Below are positions 9,598-18,659 of a stretch of DNA of 64,000 nucleotides, piece by piece. The notes under the pieces were generated by a model. The model had not been told where the DNA came from. It searched no databases and worked only from the letters and a program-made list of their open reading frames with translations. Made by a program: the position numbers and the translations under genes. Each line of letters opens with the position of its first letter. Position 1 is the stretch's first letter. Origin of the DNA: Devosia naphthalenivorans (GTDB taxonomy: Bacteria > Pseudomonadota > Alphaproteobacteria > Rhizobiales > Devosiaceae); the NCBI RefSeq assembly GCF_003056355.1, contig NZ_PYVW01000011.1, positions 80,339 through 144,338 of the forward strand, written 5' to 3'.

Positions 9598-9782
9598 TCA
9601 ATGAGCCCGGCAACCACATTGGTGGGGATCATATTCATGAACGCTCGAGCCTTCGTCCCCATCATATTCGCGGGCTTCCATGACACCGAACTGACCGTCG
9701 ATGCAGAAGAGGACAACGGGGACCATCATGTCCCGGGAGAGGTAAAAGGCGGCTTTGCGGGCGAGGTGATATCGTATGACAT
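9598..9782 (-). pseudogene. Small conserved-looking ORF broken by one frameshift
   Basis: From the ATG at 9782 the frame begins MSYDIT and stops early, but one frame over the sequence runs on as ARKAAFYLSRDMM, VPVVLFCIDGQFGVMEAR and a CGC-containing tail to a stop at 9598-9600. The total length is 185 bases, one short of a multiple of three. Joining the two near codon 8 gives a plausible protein of about 61 residues. I think one base was lost near 9755-9760. I do not recognise the family with certainty. Confidence 0.4.
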
Positions 9783-10373
9783 TGATGCGGTTCCCTGTCT
9801 TGAAGCAGGGACCATCCCCGCTCGACAGCGACCCGAAAGGCTGGTGGACCGGGCGCGATCACCGCGAAGACATTTGCCGCAGCGGCCGCATGCTCTGCAT
9901 AACCGGACCCTTGATTGGTTGATCGGACAAGTCGGGCCGGAAGCCGGGGATAGAGCTGTGTTTGCGAGCGGGGCGGTCTCCCCGGGGACCGCCAGTCGTA
10001 AGATACGCCTGCTGGCTGGCGCCGACGTTGGACAGATCTCCCTATGCATGGGATTATGCGCCGTCATGGCACAGGCAGGGGTCGTTCAGGCAAAGGACCG
10101 GGGCGATCGGATTACTAGTTCGTGAGCTGCGGCACGCTTGCTTAACCCGGTACGCTGGGGTTGACCGAAAGGTCAGGACTGGAATTAGGCCGAAAAAGCG
10201 GAAATAGTGTACACGAGGAGAACCAAATCACGCGATCGACTATTGCCACGTAAGTGTCAAGTCGCCGCATCCTACCGGCTCAAAGCCGCTAAATTTTGAG
10301 GACGAGTGTTCTTGGTGTGGTTAGAGAGCGAACCGCCTCAACTATCTGGAATAAAATTCACCTGGATCGAGCA
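9783..10373. other. Gene-poor stretch before the MucR remnant
   Basis: About 590 bases without a gene I can support. It holds a strong GC hairpin at 9972-9993 (GGCGGTC...GACCGCC, with further C-G pairing inside). The hairpin could be a terminator or a regulatory stem, but no run of T follows on either strand. The AT content rises after about 10200, consistent with promoter DNA for the MucR-like gene. Confidence 0.4.
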
Positions 10374-10693
10374 ATGACCGACGAGCCCGCCACTATTGAA
10401 GACGATTTCATTGGGCTGACTACCGATATTGTGGCGGCCTATGTCAGCATAATTCTGTTGCGGCTGCTGATCTATCCAAGCTCATCGCCGATACCCATGC
10501 GGCATTACGCGGCTTGGGGGCCGCACCCAGTACCGAGGTAACGGAAAAACTTGCCCCCGCCGTGCCAATTGGAAAGTCGGTAACGCCGGATTTTCTGGTC
10601 TGTCTGGAAGATGGCAAGAAATTCAAATCGCTCAAGCGGCACCTGGCAACCCATCACCACGCTATGGGACACGATCATTTGCAAGTTCTCTGA
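10374..10693 (+). pseudogene. Ros/MucR-family regulator, frameshifted and truncated
   Basis: The ATG at 10374 opens a MucR-like N-terminus: TDEPATIEDDFIGLTTDIVAAY then VS. The expected NNS that follows is spelled ATAATTCT, one A short, and the frame is lost. Shifting one base recovers the rest of the family: ADLSKLIADTHAALRGLG, then SVTPDFLVCLEDGKKFKSLKRHLATHH, the C2H2-like zinc finger. The protein then ends abruptly after QVL, about 30 residues early. The length of 320 bases is one short of a multiple of three. MucR proteins silence exopolysaccharide and horizontally acquired genes in Hyphomicrobiales. Confidence 0.8.
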
Positions 10694-10892
10694 ATCGAAG
10701 TCGATCGACACTTAAGCTAGGATGGGCGATACGCTCTTCATAGACAGCCAGTGTATCTGAGCGCTTTTTCCAGATCCCGACGATTTCCGTGTTCATCAGC
10801 AATGCTGCCAATGTCAAAACATTTGTAATGAGTAAGCCACCCAACAGGGACCAATGAACGTGCTTCAGGTGGATTAGGTTACTGCCGCGCAC
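10662..10892 (-). CDS. Small membrane protein, unknown
   Basis: A 76-residue frame with a GTG start at 10892 and GGAG seven bases upstream. It has one likely transmembrane helix at about residues 13-33 (HWSLLGGLLITNVLTLAALL) followed by a basic, then mixed-charge tail. It converges on and overlaps the last 32 bases of the MucR remnant. I recognise no family. The good ribosome site and the clean hydrophobic segment argue for a real gene, but chance is possible. Confidence 0.35.
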   Translation of the reverse strand: MRGSNLIHLKHVHWSLLGGLLITNVLTLAALLMNTEIVGIWKKRSDTLAVYEERIAHPSLSVDRLRFRELANDRVP

Positions 10893-11067
10893 AGGAACAC
10901 TCCAAACTGGAAGTTACAGCATTTATGGTTATGGTTAACGAATCGGAAGCGGACCTCTCGGCCACCTTTGGTCTATGGAAGATTTGGCGAAATGCAGCGA
11001 GGATTGAATATTGGATGGCCAAATTGATGTGGCCAGCAAGGCACGATTTTGAAATGCAAATCGACGC

Positions 11068-11688
11068 ATGGCCAATAGCATAGTGAGCCCTCCAGCGTAT
11101 CGTCAGCGGCAGGTCCTCTGGATCGTGCTGTTGTTGAACGTGGCAATTGCGGTCGCTTTTTTTGCGACGGGGACCGCGGGCGATTCCAGCGCGCTGATAG
11201 CCAATGGCTTGGACAACACTTCTGACAGCTTAGTCTATGCAATAAGCCTGTTTGCCATGTCGCGCTCGGATAAATGGAAGAGGATCGTGGCCAACATATC
11301 GGGAGGATTACTTCTAGTTTTTGCTGCTGGCATTCTAATAGATGCGGTTCGGCGTTACTATCTTGGCTCCGAGCCACTGGGTCCGCTCATGACCTCCATG
11401 GCTCTCATCGCAGCGCTTGTGAATGGCACCTGCATATGGCTGCTGAAGCGTATCGAGGCGCCCGACGTGAATGTCCGGGCGGCCAATACCTTTAGCATCA
11501 ATGACTTCATTTCGAACGGTGGGATACTGGTCGCGGGTGGTCTCGTCTGGTGGTTAGGGGGCAACTGGCCGGATCTCCTGGTTGGTGTTGCCGTCGCGGG
11601 TCTTGCGGCCTGGGGAGGAATTGAAATTCTGCGCGACGCGCATCGCGAACATCACAAAGCTGTGCACAGGGGCAAATGGAAGCAATAG
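11068..11688 (+). CDS. CDF-superfamily cation transporter-like protein, short form
   Basis: A 206-residue protein with five to six membrane helices of the cation diffusion facilitator fold and no cytoplasmic C-terminal domain. Helix 2 carries DNTSD, a DxxxD site where ordinary zinc CDFs have HxxxD. Helix 5 carries SINDFISN in place of HxxxD. The same ND...N helix 5 occurs in the HMA-CDF fusion at 46179-47069, so both belong to one variant subfamily. The metal is unknown. The start has a weak ribosome site. DUF2171 and DsbB genes follow. Confidence 0.7.
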   Translation: MANSIVSPPAYRQRQVLWIVLLLNVAIAVAFFATGTAGDSSALIANGLDNTSDSLVYAISLFAMSRSDKWKRIVANISGGLLLVFAAGILIDAVRRYYLGSEPLGPLMTSMALIAALVNGTCIWLLKRIEAPDVNVRAANTFSINDFISNGGILVAGGLVWWLGGNWPDLLVGVAVAGLAAWGGIEILRDAHREHHKAVHRGKWKQ

Positions 11689-11827
11689 AGGCGAGTTTTT
11701 GCCAATGGCGGGCGGTTCAGTTAAGGTGCTTCAGCAAACTCGGCAGTGCTTCGTGACTCGAACACATGTGACACGCTGGACTTGGCAGGTCACGGCCGGA
11801 CGATGTTGCTGTGATGGAGATAGATTA

Positions 11828-12082
11828 ATGGATTTACTTTCGGAAATCGTCCAAGGCATGTTGGTCATTGGGGCCGATGGCGTCCCGGTCGGCAAGGTTG
11901 CTTCTGTAGAAGAAGACCGTATTAAGCTCGAGATTGTTGGAGGCGGTTCGCATGGCGACCATAGCCACTATATCCCGGGTGGCCTTGTGGCGGCCATAGA
12001 GAACGATGTCGTCCGCCTATCTCCCACCGGCGCCAACGCTGTGCTGCTCGATGAGGAAAAGGATGGATCGTCTGCCGACTGA
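11828..12082 (+). CDS. DUF2171 (PRC-barrel-like) small protein
   Basis: An 84-residue protein from the ATG at 11828, with GGAGA just upstream. It has the DUF2171 pattern of a short beta barrel: GMLVIGADGVPVGKVASVEEDRIKLE, then a DHSHYIPGGLV segment and VVRLSPTGANA. Such proteins are cytosolic, often stress-linked, and of unknown function. It lies 140 bases after the CDF-like gene on the same strand. The opposite strand carries the tail of a membrane protein gene (11968-12447). Confidence 0.7.
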   Translation: MDLLSEIVQGMLVIGADGVPVGKVASVEEDRIKLEIVGGGSHGDHSHYIPGGLVAAIENDVVRLSPTGANAVLLDEEKDGSSAD

Positions 12083-12447
12083 CGTAAGCCCTTAAATTTT
12101 CGCCGAGAAGGAGTAGAGCCAACCAGAGAGGGGTGATGAAGGAGATGCCCGCGCATGACGGCCGAAATGATCGGCCAAGGGGGAGGCTGCATATTGTCCC
12201 GCTCCTTGGGAATGAGTTCGACATCTACCGACAGCTTTTGTGACGGACCGGGGATCACAACGGCCGACAAAGTCCAGGCTCCAAGATCAAGGGCGCTTCT
12301 ATGTTCGAGCCTTGGCTGCTGCGGGGAAATCAACAAAATCAGCGGTGGCGCTGCCAGCATGGTGATGATCATGACGAGGGCGGCAATGGGCAGCCAGACC
12401 ACGTGCCGCCACTTCGATCGCCGATTTCGGGGTGCGGCGCGTCTCAT
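11968..12447 (-). CDS. Membrane-anchored protein coupled to dsbB, 3' end probably truncated
   Basis: The start ATG at 12447 overlaps the dsbB stop (ATGA), so it is translationally coupled. The first ~45 residues are basic and then hydrophobic (VWLPIAALVMIITMLAAPPLIL), a single anchor. After it comes a beta-rich segment (LGAWTLSAVVIPGPSQKLSVDVELIP) that looks periplasmic. From about residue 120 the sequence is serine-rich and is simply the complement of the DUF2171 gene, so the natural C-terminus is probably lost. I do not recognise the family. Confidence 0.5.
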   Translation of the reverse strand: MRRAAPRNRRSKWRHVVWLPIAALVMIITMLAAPPLILLISPQQPRLEHRSALDLGAWTLSAVVIPGPSQKLSVDVELIPKERDNMQPPPWPIISAVMRGHLLHHPSLVGSTPSRRKFKGLRQSADDPSFSSSSSTALAPVGDRRTTSFSMAATRPPGI

Positions 12448-13088
12448 GGCTGGTTCTTCACCGTTCGCTCGGTGCGGTCCCATCCAAGCGATGAACCTAT
12501 CAAGGCCGATACCAGAAACGAGGCGCCTACATTCCAGCCAGCCAAGCTCAGGCCAAGGAAACGGAACTGAACTTTGTCGCATGGAACAACGCGTGAATCA
12601 TTCAGACTGGCTAGTGCATCGAAACTGAAATCCGAGCCGGTGCCCGTACAAGCGGTTGGACCGGCCCATAGCTGCCACTCTACACCCGCGTGATAGATGC
12701 CCATATAGGTTCCCCAGAGAAAGAGCGCCAGGGCACCAAGTCTCAATCCGAATCGAACAGCCCGCGGTGGCACAAGAATGCTCGCGAGCAGAAGTGGGAT
12801 CCCCGCGTAATAGGGCACGCGTTGTGTCAAGCACAACTCACACGGTACCAAGCCTCCGAGCACTTCGGATGCCAAAGCACCTAAAATGGTGGCGGCCGCC
12901 AACCCCAACGCAGCGTACGCTGCATTTGTGTGTATGGAGATCACCTGCATTGCTGCACCGATGGCCAATAGCGTGCAACCTGCTCCCACTACCCAGGCGT
13001 TGGCGCGGATTTTACCGCCGTGCGCTGCAGCGCCAACGGGTGGTTGTCCGACGGGGATAATGCCCGGCGGCAGGACGAATTTCTGCAT
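12444..13088 (-). CDS. dsbB: DsbB-family disulfide bond formation protein
   Basis: A 214-residue inner-membrane protein with four to five helices. It has the DsbB signatures: CELCLTQRVPYY (first CxxC, passing electrons to quinone) and a periplasmic loop with ACTGTGSDFSF and VVPCDK for the second cysteine pair. DsbB reoxidises DsbA; a DsbA-like protein is encoded at 34852-35670. The N-terminus is about 45 residues longer than usual and adds a hydrophobic segment. GAGG seven bases before the ATG at 13088 supports this start. The next gene is coupled by a 4-base overlap. Confidence 0.85.
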   Translation of the reverse strand: MQKFVLPPGIIPVGQPPVGAAAHGGKIRANAWVVGAGCTLLAIGAAMQVISIHTNAAYAALGLAAATILGALASEVLGGLVPCELCLTQRVPYYAGIPLLLASILVPPRAVRFGLRLGALALFLWGTYMGIYHAGVEWQLWAGPTACTGTGSDFSFDALASLNDSRVVPCDKVQFRFLGLSLAGWNVGASFLVSALIGSSLGWDRTERTVKNQP

Positions 13089-13150
13089 AGAAAGACCTCA
13101 TCAAGCACAGCACGCGGGCACGTTATCGTTTCCGCTGTCGATGACTCATA

Positions 13151-14309
13151 CCAAATCCCTTGAACCCTGACTCACCGGGGGATTCCCAAACGCGTTGTAG
13201 TCTGCTTCAGATTCGCAACCCAGGGAGGTTTGCGATGGCAGCGGCGATAGGGCTTCGGTTTGATTACAGTGCGGCGGGACTACGGACGCTGGCGCGCACG
13301 AGCCGGGTTGGCAACTATGTGCGACGCCTGCTGACGCTGGCGACGATTTATGAGGGGGGCACGCGGAGTGAGGCGGCGCGGGTGGGCGGTGTTGGTCTTC
13401 AGACCGTGCGGGACTGGGTATTGCGGTTCAACGCAGCTGGCCCCGATGGCTTGGTCGATGGTATTGCGCCGGGCGGCATTGCGTTGCTGGACGATGCCCA
13501 GCGCCGGGCCCTGGCGGCCATCGTGGCGAGCGGACCAATCCCGGCTGCACACGGGGTGGTGCGGTGGCGGCTGCTTGATCTGGCGCAGTGGGTCTGGGAT
13601 GAGTTCAGGGTCTCGATCAGCAAGCAGACGCTGAGCCGGGAGTTGCGCGCCATGGGCTATCGCAAACTGTCGGCGCGACCCCGTCACCATGCGCAAGACG
13701 CCGATGCCATGCCGACGTTTAAAAAAACTTCCCCGCCGCAGTGGCAGCGATCCAGGCGAGGCTCCCTGGTGGCACACCCATAGAGCTGTGGTGGCAAGAC
13801 GAAGCCCGGGTCGGCCAGAAGAACGGGATCACTCGACGCTGGGCCAGGCGCGGGACGCGACCATCGGCACCCAAGGATCAGCGGACCACCTCGGCCTACA
13901 TCTACGGCGCGATCTGTCCGGCGCAGGGGAAAGGCGCCGGGCTCGTTCTGCCCCGCTGCAACAGCAAAGGCATGATGCTCCATCTAGCGGAAATCTCAGC
14001 CGCCGTGGCGCCCGGTGCCCATGCCGTGCTGCTGCTTGATCAAGCGGGATGGCACATCTCCGCCGCACTCGTGGTGCCCGTCAATATCACCTTGTTGCCG
14101 CTGCCCGCGAAATGCCCCGAACTCAATCCGGTCGAAAACGTCTGGCAGTTCATGCGCGACAACTGGCTCTCGAACCGAATCTTCAAATCCTATGAGGACA
14201 TCCTCGATCACTGCTGCTTCGCTTGGAACCGCCTCATCGAGCAGCCATGGCGCATCATGTCGATCGGGTTGCGCAAATGGGCCCATGGGTGAGCGTCAGT
14301 GAGATTTGG
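13151..14309 (+). mobile_element. Complete IS630-family insertion sequence (1159 bp)
   Basis: The element is bounded by imperfect inverted repeats: CCAAATC at 13151 and its complement GATTTGG at 14303-14309, with further matches inside (CTCACC). It is flanked by TA on both sides (13149-13150 and 14310-14311), the TA target duplication typical of IS630/Tc1 elements. One frameshifted transposase gene fills it. It lies between dsbB and a gene-poor stretch. Confidence 0.85.
13235..14292 (+). CDS. IS630-family DDE transposase, made by -1 frameshifting
   Basis: The gene starts at the ATG at 13235 (AGGGAGG at 13223-13229) and encodes two overlapping frames. The first holds the helix-turn-helix part (SEAARVGGVGLQTVRDWVLRF). 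A slippery run of seven A after TTT at 13718-13727 allows a -1 shift, giving PTFKKNFPAAVAAIQ in the second frame. This holds the DDE catalytic core: WWQDEARVGQK, LLLDQAGWH and LPAKCPELNPVENVW. Such programmed frameshifts or slippage on A-runs are known in IS630 elements, so I regard it as intact. Confidence 0.8.
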
Positions 14310-14311
14310 TA

Positions 14312-14824
14312 TCAGATGTGTCTAGGAGGTTGTTCGAGACTATGTGGCTGTGTGCCAACGCCGTTTAAAGACGCGGATATACCCCAGCGACGGCCTGATA
14401 CTTCGCTTTGCGGCAGACTTGCTACCCGCAAGATGGGTAATTCATGCGCATGGTCAGCGCCAACGTGATGGCCAGCTTCGTGGGCGCCGACGTGGTCTTG
14501 ACCTAGAGATGAGTCCGCGTCCTGAACAGCCCTAACCGCATGCTCGACGTGAGGTGTATGGCCCACGGCTTGCCAAAACGGCACGAGCGTCAAGCCTAGG
14601 TGCGAAATGTCAAGCGTGTATCAGAGCATGAGGTGCGTCGACGCATGCGGCTTCCGTAGATCGCAAGGGCTATTCCCCTCATCTACAAATGCTCATGGTT
14701 TATTAGGCGACGACGCCTATCGCCCAGGTATGGCCGCAGTGATCGCATTGCAAACCCCTCGTGGGTGAACACTAGGGAGGGCGGAACGCGTGGCACATGG
14801 CTCAACGCTGCTGCCGCCGCTCCT
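14312..14824. other. Gene-poor stretch after the IS element
   Basis: About 510 bases with no gene I can support. A few short fragments on the plus strand near 14440-14600 look like old coding DNA (VSANVMASFVGADVV), but stops interrupt them and I cannot name a family. It appears to be debris next to the insertion site. Confidence 0.35.
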
Positions 14825-15040
14825 TCAGGTTTCCAATCTTACATCATAGGCCGCTGCCAGTGATTCAGTTGCCCCGATTTGGCGATCGCTGTGGCTTTCA
14901 CCGAGCGCAAAATCCACGCAGCGCCTTACTGCGTCCTGGCGGCTGACATAACCCGCTTGGCTGGCGATCCACGCATCGATGCGGGCGACCATTTCAGATG
15001 TCATGCGTACAGTGATGCGCTCCTGCAAGGCGTTCTCCAC
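14825..15040 (-). CDS. Ribbon-helix-helix DNA-binding protein
   Basis: A 71-residue protein with a CopG/Arc-type fold. The strand ERITVRMTSEMVARIDAWI and the helix YVSRQDAVRRCVDFAL match antitoxin-like RHH proteins. The rest is a short tail. No toxin gene is next to it; the NRAMP gene lies divergently 300 bases away. It may be a lone antitoxin or a small regulator. Confidence 0.6.
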   Translation of the reverse strand: MENALQERITVRMTSEMVARIDAWIASQAGYVSRQDAVRRCVDFALGESHSDRQIGATESLAAAYDVRLET

Positions 15041-15298
15041 TTCATGCGAGACCTTGCACTCTACCGACTAGCCCGCTGCAAACCACTGCTTTTTGTTCTC
15101 TCCACCCGCGGCAAAGTGTTCGCCAACGTAGCAAACCGCACACCGATGACCCTAACCTAGGTCCAATTAGGTGGGGGTCAGACCGGACTTTCATCCCGAA
15201 TCTACGGTTTGAACTAATCTCCCTTCTTCGGAAAGGGACGACGTTAGAAACTTCCAAAACAAGAATCTAGGCTTGTCATAGCCTCGCCCGCGTGCTTA

Positions 15299-15315
15299 TT
15301 GCAAATGACTTGCAA
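15299..15315. promoter_or_regulatory. Mur/Fur-type box upstream of mntH
   Basis: The inverted repeat TTGCAA-ATGAC-TTGCAA lies 18 bases before the mntH start codon. It resembles the TGCAAAT-type boxes bound by Mur (manganese-responsive Fur) in Hyphomicrobiales. A Fur-family gene is the second gene of the same operon, so manganese-dependent autorepression is likely. The match is by eye. Confidence 0.6.
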
Positions 15316-15332
15316 GAGCAAATGGGGTTGCG

Positions 15333-16670
15333 ATGGATGCCCGTGTACCTAAGGTGTTTACCGGCTGGGCCCGGAGCGGGGGCGAGGCGTCCCTGTCGGA
15401 CGTCCACCGTACCGTAGCGGTGAAAAGCCAGTCCTCGACCTGGCGTCGCGCTGTCGCATTCGTCGGGCCCGGCTACCTCGTCGCGGTCGGATATATGGAC
15501 CCAGGCAACTGGGCCACTTCGCTGGCCGGTGGCTCCAAATTTGGCTACGCGCTCCTCGTGGTCGCGCTGGTATCCAATATCATGGCCATAGTACTGCAAT
15601 CCCTGTGCGCACGCCTGGCTATTGCTTCGGGTCGTGACCTAGCCCAAGCCTGCCGGGATACATTTCCCAAGCCAGTCGCCTACGTCCTGTGGGCGCTAGC
15701 AGAAGTAGCCATTATCGCAACCGACGTTGCCGAGGTTATCGGCACCGCTATCGGCTTGAACCTTATTTTCGGCATCCCTTTGGAAATCGGTGTGCTGATC
15801 ACGGCCCTCGACGTGTTCCTGATCCTCTACCTGCAGAAGCTCGGCTTTCGCTGGGTCGAGGCATTGGTCATCGCGTTGCTGGCGGTTGTCGCCGCATGCT
15901 TTGTGGTTCAGATCGCCTTGGCAGACCCCAACTGGGGCGATGTTATCCGTGGATTCGCGCCGACGACTGAGATCGTCACCAACCCGGAAATGCTATACTT
16001 GGCGCTAGGTATCCTCGGAGCCACCGTGATGCCGCACAATCTCTACCTCCATTCGGGCATCGTGCAGACCCGGGACTACGGAGACAGCCTGCCGGAGAAA
16101 CGCGAGGCACTAAAGTTCGCCACTATCGATTCAACCGTGGCCCTGATGTTCGCGCTGTGCATCAACGCTTCGATTCTGATCTTGGCAGCGGCGACGTTCA
16201 ACGTTGCCGGTCAGACGGAGGTCGCCGAGCTCAGCGAAGTGCACAGCCTGCTCGCTCCGATGCTAGGCCTGGAGATCGCGCCGACCCTATTTGGTATCGC
16301 GCTGCTGTGCTGCGGAATTAATTCCACCGTGACGGCTACCCTGGCAGGCCAGATCGTCATGGAAGGTTTCCTCGACATCAAGCTCGCTCCCTGGCTGCGT
16401 CGCTTGATAACCCGGGCAATCGCGATAATTCCTGCGGCAGGGGTAACGATATGGTTCGGCCAGTCCGGCACCGCCCAACTTCTTATTCTCACTCAGGTGA
16501 TACTGAGCCTTCAGCTTTCCTTCGCGGTTTTCCCCTTGGTCATGTTCACGGCAGACAAGACGAAGATGGGCGAAATGGTCGCGCCAAAATGGCTGATCGC
16601 CTTCGCGCTGCTTATCGCGGTCGTGATCGCCGGACTGAACGCCAAGCTGCTGGTCGACTTCGTGCTCTGA
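15333..16670 (+). CDS. mntH: NRAMP-family Mn(II)/Fe(II) transporter MntH
   Basis: A 445-residue inner-membrane protein with about 11 helices. It imports Mn(II), and Fe(II), with protons. The metal site is intact: DPGNWAT in helix 1 and MPHNLYLHS in helix 6. The N-terminus has about 35 cytoplasmic residues before the first helix. The start ATG at 15333 follows a GGGG-rich site. A Fur/Mur gene follows one base after the stop, and a TTGCAA box precedes the gene. Manganese import on a metal-resistance element makes sense, since manganese replaces iron under redox and zinc stress. Confidence 0.9.
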   Translation: MDARVPKVFTGWARSGGEASLSDVHRTVAVKSQSSTWRRAVAFVGPGYLVAVGYMDPGNWATSLAGGSKFGYALLVVALVSNIMAIVLQSLCARLAIASGRDLAQACRDTFPKPVAYVLWALAEVAIIATDVAEVIGTAIGLNLIFGIPLEIGVLITALDVFLILYLQKLGFRWVEALVIALLAVVAACFVVQIALADPNWGDVIRGFAPTTEIVTNPEMLYLALGILGATVMPHNLYLHSGIVQTRDYGDSLPEKREALKFATIDSTVALMFALCINASILILAAATFNVAGQTEVAELSEVHSLLAPMLGLEIAPTLFGIALLCCGINSTVTATLAGQIVMEGFLDIKLAPWLRRLITRAIAIIPAAGVTIWFGQSGTAQLLILTQVILSLQLSFAVFPLVMFTADKTKMGEMVAPKWLIAFALLIAVVIAGLNAKLLVDFVL

Positions 16671-16671
16671 C

Positions 16672-17154
16672 ATGGTAGGCGGAGGAGACGTGGACGCCCT
16701 AACGCGGACCTGCCGGGAAAGAGGGCTAAGATCGACCGGCAACTTGACAGCGGTCCTCACCGCCTTGGCAACTACAGGGAGTCATCTCGACATAGAAGGA
16801 GTGCGGGATACCGTACGATCGGGGGGACGAAGCATATCCCTGGCCAGTCTGTACCGCGTGCTGGCCCAACTCACTAGAATAGGCGTGGTCGAGACGCGGC
16901 ACTTCGTGAACGGGAGGAGCCGCTACGAACTGGCTGCCAGTCCAGAGCACGACCACCTAGTCGACCTCGAAAGCGGCAAGATACTCGAGTTTACGGACAA
17001 CGCCCTGAACGCCCTGGAGGAGGAGATCGCCGCCGGCCTAGGCTATAGGATCGTCCGTCGAAGGCGGATACTTTATGTGGTGCCCATCGCAGATGAGCAG
17101 TCGTCCGTGGCTATAGCGGGTGATGCGGCGGATGCGTCGGGCTTAAGATCATGA
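16672..17154 (+). CDS. Fur-family regulator, probably Mur-like
   Basis: A 160-residue protein with the Fur architecture: a winged helix (residues ~15-85, with SLASLYRVLAQLTRIGVVE) and a dimerisation part starting at SRYELAASPEHDHLVDLESGKILEF. The EHDHL histidines and the following glutamate are the regulatory metal ligands. The distal CxxC zinc site of E. coli Fur is absent, as in Mur/Irr-type proteins. The gene begins right after mntH, so it probably represses its own operon with manganese. The ATG at 16672 has no clear ribosome site, which fits translational coupling. Confidence 0.75.
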   Translation: MVGGGDVDALTRTCRERGLRSTGNLTAVLTALATTGSHLDIEGVRDTVRSGGRSISLASLYRVLAQLTRIGVVETRHFVNGRSRYELAASPEHDHLVDLESGKILEFTDNALNALEEEIAAGLGYRIVRRRRILYVVPIADEQSSVAIAGDAADASGLRS

Positions 17155-17350
17155 GGCGCGAAATTGCGACCAGAGGCAAAGAAGACCATGGCTACTTCGC
17201 CGCAGATTTTCACTCCGGCCTCTGCTGATCCAGCACCCGGCCCTGCAGGCAACGATTTGGTGCACGGGAAAAACCGGACTTGATCGACCGCCAGGCCTCC
17301 CGGCCACAAGGGTACCTAACGTGTTAACCTAACAGGCACAGCCCTGCCGG

Positions 17351-17662
17351 TTACGACTGCCGACCATCGTTCCGGTCGACCTTAGCTCCCGCATCAGCGG
17401 TAGGCGCCAAGAGGGCAAGGAGCCCCAGGCGGCCCAACACCACGATGACGAACGGCCAAACGATAGCGGACAGGAAGCTGTTGAGAGCCAATTGCCCTTC
17501 GGGCTCCGCGCCCCTTAACCCGGACCAGAGCAGCACCACCTCGACTGCTACCACGCAGACCAGTGGAAGAGCCGTAGAGCCGAAGCCCCGGAAAACGACC
17601 AATGCAGTGAAGAACACCAGCAGGCCGGCATGCATGTGAAGCGGGTCGAACGAAACGTCCAT
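17351..17662 (-). CDS. Small LHxHxGL membrane protein (copy A)
   Basis: A 103-residue protein with three predicted helices. It opens with DPLHMHAGLLVFFTALVVFR, has a second helix LPLVCVVAVEVVLLW, and a third helix beginning SAIVWPFVIVVLG. The LHxHxGL motif, an arginine after helix 1 and a WP at helix 3 recur in the proteins at 34401-34748 and 62390-62734, so these are three homologues in one window. The family is not one I can name. It sits between the mur-like gene and motA. The ATG lies 8 bases inside the 17662 boundary's start codon context and no strong ribosome site is seen. Confidence 0.6.
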   Translation of the reverse strand: MDVSFDPLHMHAGLLVFFTALVVFRGFGSTALPLVCVVAVEVVLLWSGLRGAEPEGQLALNSFLSAIVWPFVIVVLGRLGLLALLAPTADAGAKVDRNDGRQS

Positions 17663-17795
17663 AGCAAAGAATCACGGTTCCCAGTAGCCGTAGGGCAGGA
17701 TGCAGCAAGGGCCTTTACGCAGGCTTAAGGTTACTTACCCAAAGTGCGGCGAGTGCAGGATCGCCTCTCGATCCGGCCAACCACACAGGTTCTCC

Positions 17796-18659
17796 ATGCG
17801 ACTCATCACCGGCATTATCGTCATCCTACTCTGCGTTTTCGGCGGATATGCTGCCATGGGCGGCAAGCTCGCGGTGTTGGTCCAGCCTTGGGAATACGTC
17901 ATCATCCTGGGCGCCGCGATCGGTGCGTTTATCATCGGCAATCAGGGCGCTGTCCTCAAGGGAACGATCGGGGTGATCGGCAAAATCTTCATGGGCCCGG
18001 CGTACAAGAAGCAGGCCTACCTTGAGCTGTTGGGCATGCAGTTCGCCATGTACAAGCTGGTCCAGGCTAAGGGTATCCTCGCCCTTGAACAGCATGTCGA
18101 GAACCCTAAGGACTCGACGCTGTTCAACGCATTCCCCACCTTTGCAAAGAATCACCATGCCGTCGAGTTCGTTTGCGACTACATGCGCATGGTCACCCTC
18201 GGGTCAAACAACGTCCACGAGATGGAAGCTCTCATGGACGAGGAGCTCGAGACCCATCACCAAGAGCGGGAGCGCATGGTCGGCGCCTTCCAGTCGCTCG
18301 CCGACGGCACGCCGGCATTGGGCATCGTGGCTGCCGTGCTCGGCGTGATCAAGACCATGGGCTCGATCAGCGAGCCGCCGGAGGTCCTCGGCCATATGAT
18401 CGGCGGTGCCTTGGTCGGCACCTTCTTCGGCGTGTTCATCGCCTACGGGCTATTCGGGCCGATGGCGCAGTCGCTGCGTGGAACCTACGAGTCCGAATCC
18501 AAGTATTTCCTGTCCCTCAAGGCGGGACTGTTGGCCCACATCTCCGGCCAGGTACCGGTCATGGCGGTCGAGTTCGCGCGCAAGGCTTTGATGTCCGATG
18601 TTCGGCCAACGTTCGAGGAGGTTGACCTCGCGACACAAAACTTGCCGGCGACCACCTAG
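17796..18659 (+). CDS. motA: Flagellar motor stator protein MotA
   Basis: A 287-residue inner-membrane protein from the ATG at 17796. Four helices are visible: two at the N-terminus (ITGIIVILLCVFGGYAAMGG, YVIILGAAIGAFIIG) and two after a cytoplasmic loop (TPALGIVAAVLGVIKTMGS, ALVGTFFGVFIAYGLFGP). The TPALG proline and the PPE segment are the conserved torque-site parts. MotA pairs with MotB to form the proton channel. No motB is present nearby, so this is an isolated extra stator subunit. It is full length. Confidence 0.9.
   Translation: MRLITGIIVILLCVFGGYAAMGGKLAVLVQPWEYVIILGAAIGAFIIGNQGAVLKGTIGVIGKIFMGPAYKKQAYLELLGMQFAMYKLVQAKGILALEQHVENPKDSTLFNAFPTFAKNHHAVEFVCDYMRMVTLGSNNVHEMEALMDEELETHHQERERMVGAFQSLADGTPALGIVAAVLGVIKTMGSISEPPEVLGHMIGGALVGTFFGVFIAYGLFGPMAQSLRGTYESESKYFLSLKAGLLAHISGQVPVMAVEFARKALMSDVRPTFEEVDLATQNLPATT

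Noticed and set aside
9972..9993. GC hairpin as a confirmed terminator or origin
   Set aside because: No T-run and no gene ends close by; a single hairpin in GC-rich DNA is weak evidence.
15042..15257. Minus-strand frame starting EVSNVVPFRRREIS
   Set aside because: The first residues look like a real small-protein start, but the remainder is low quality and no homologue is known to me.
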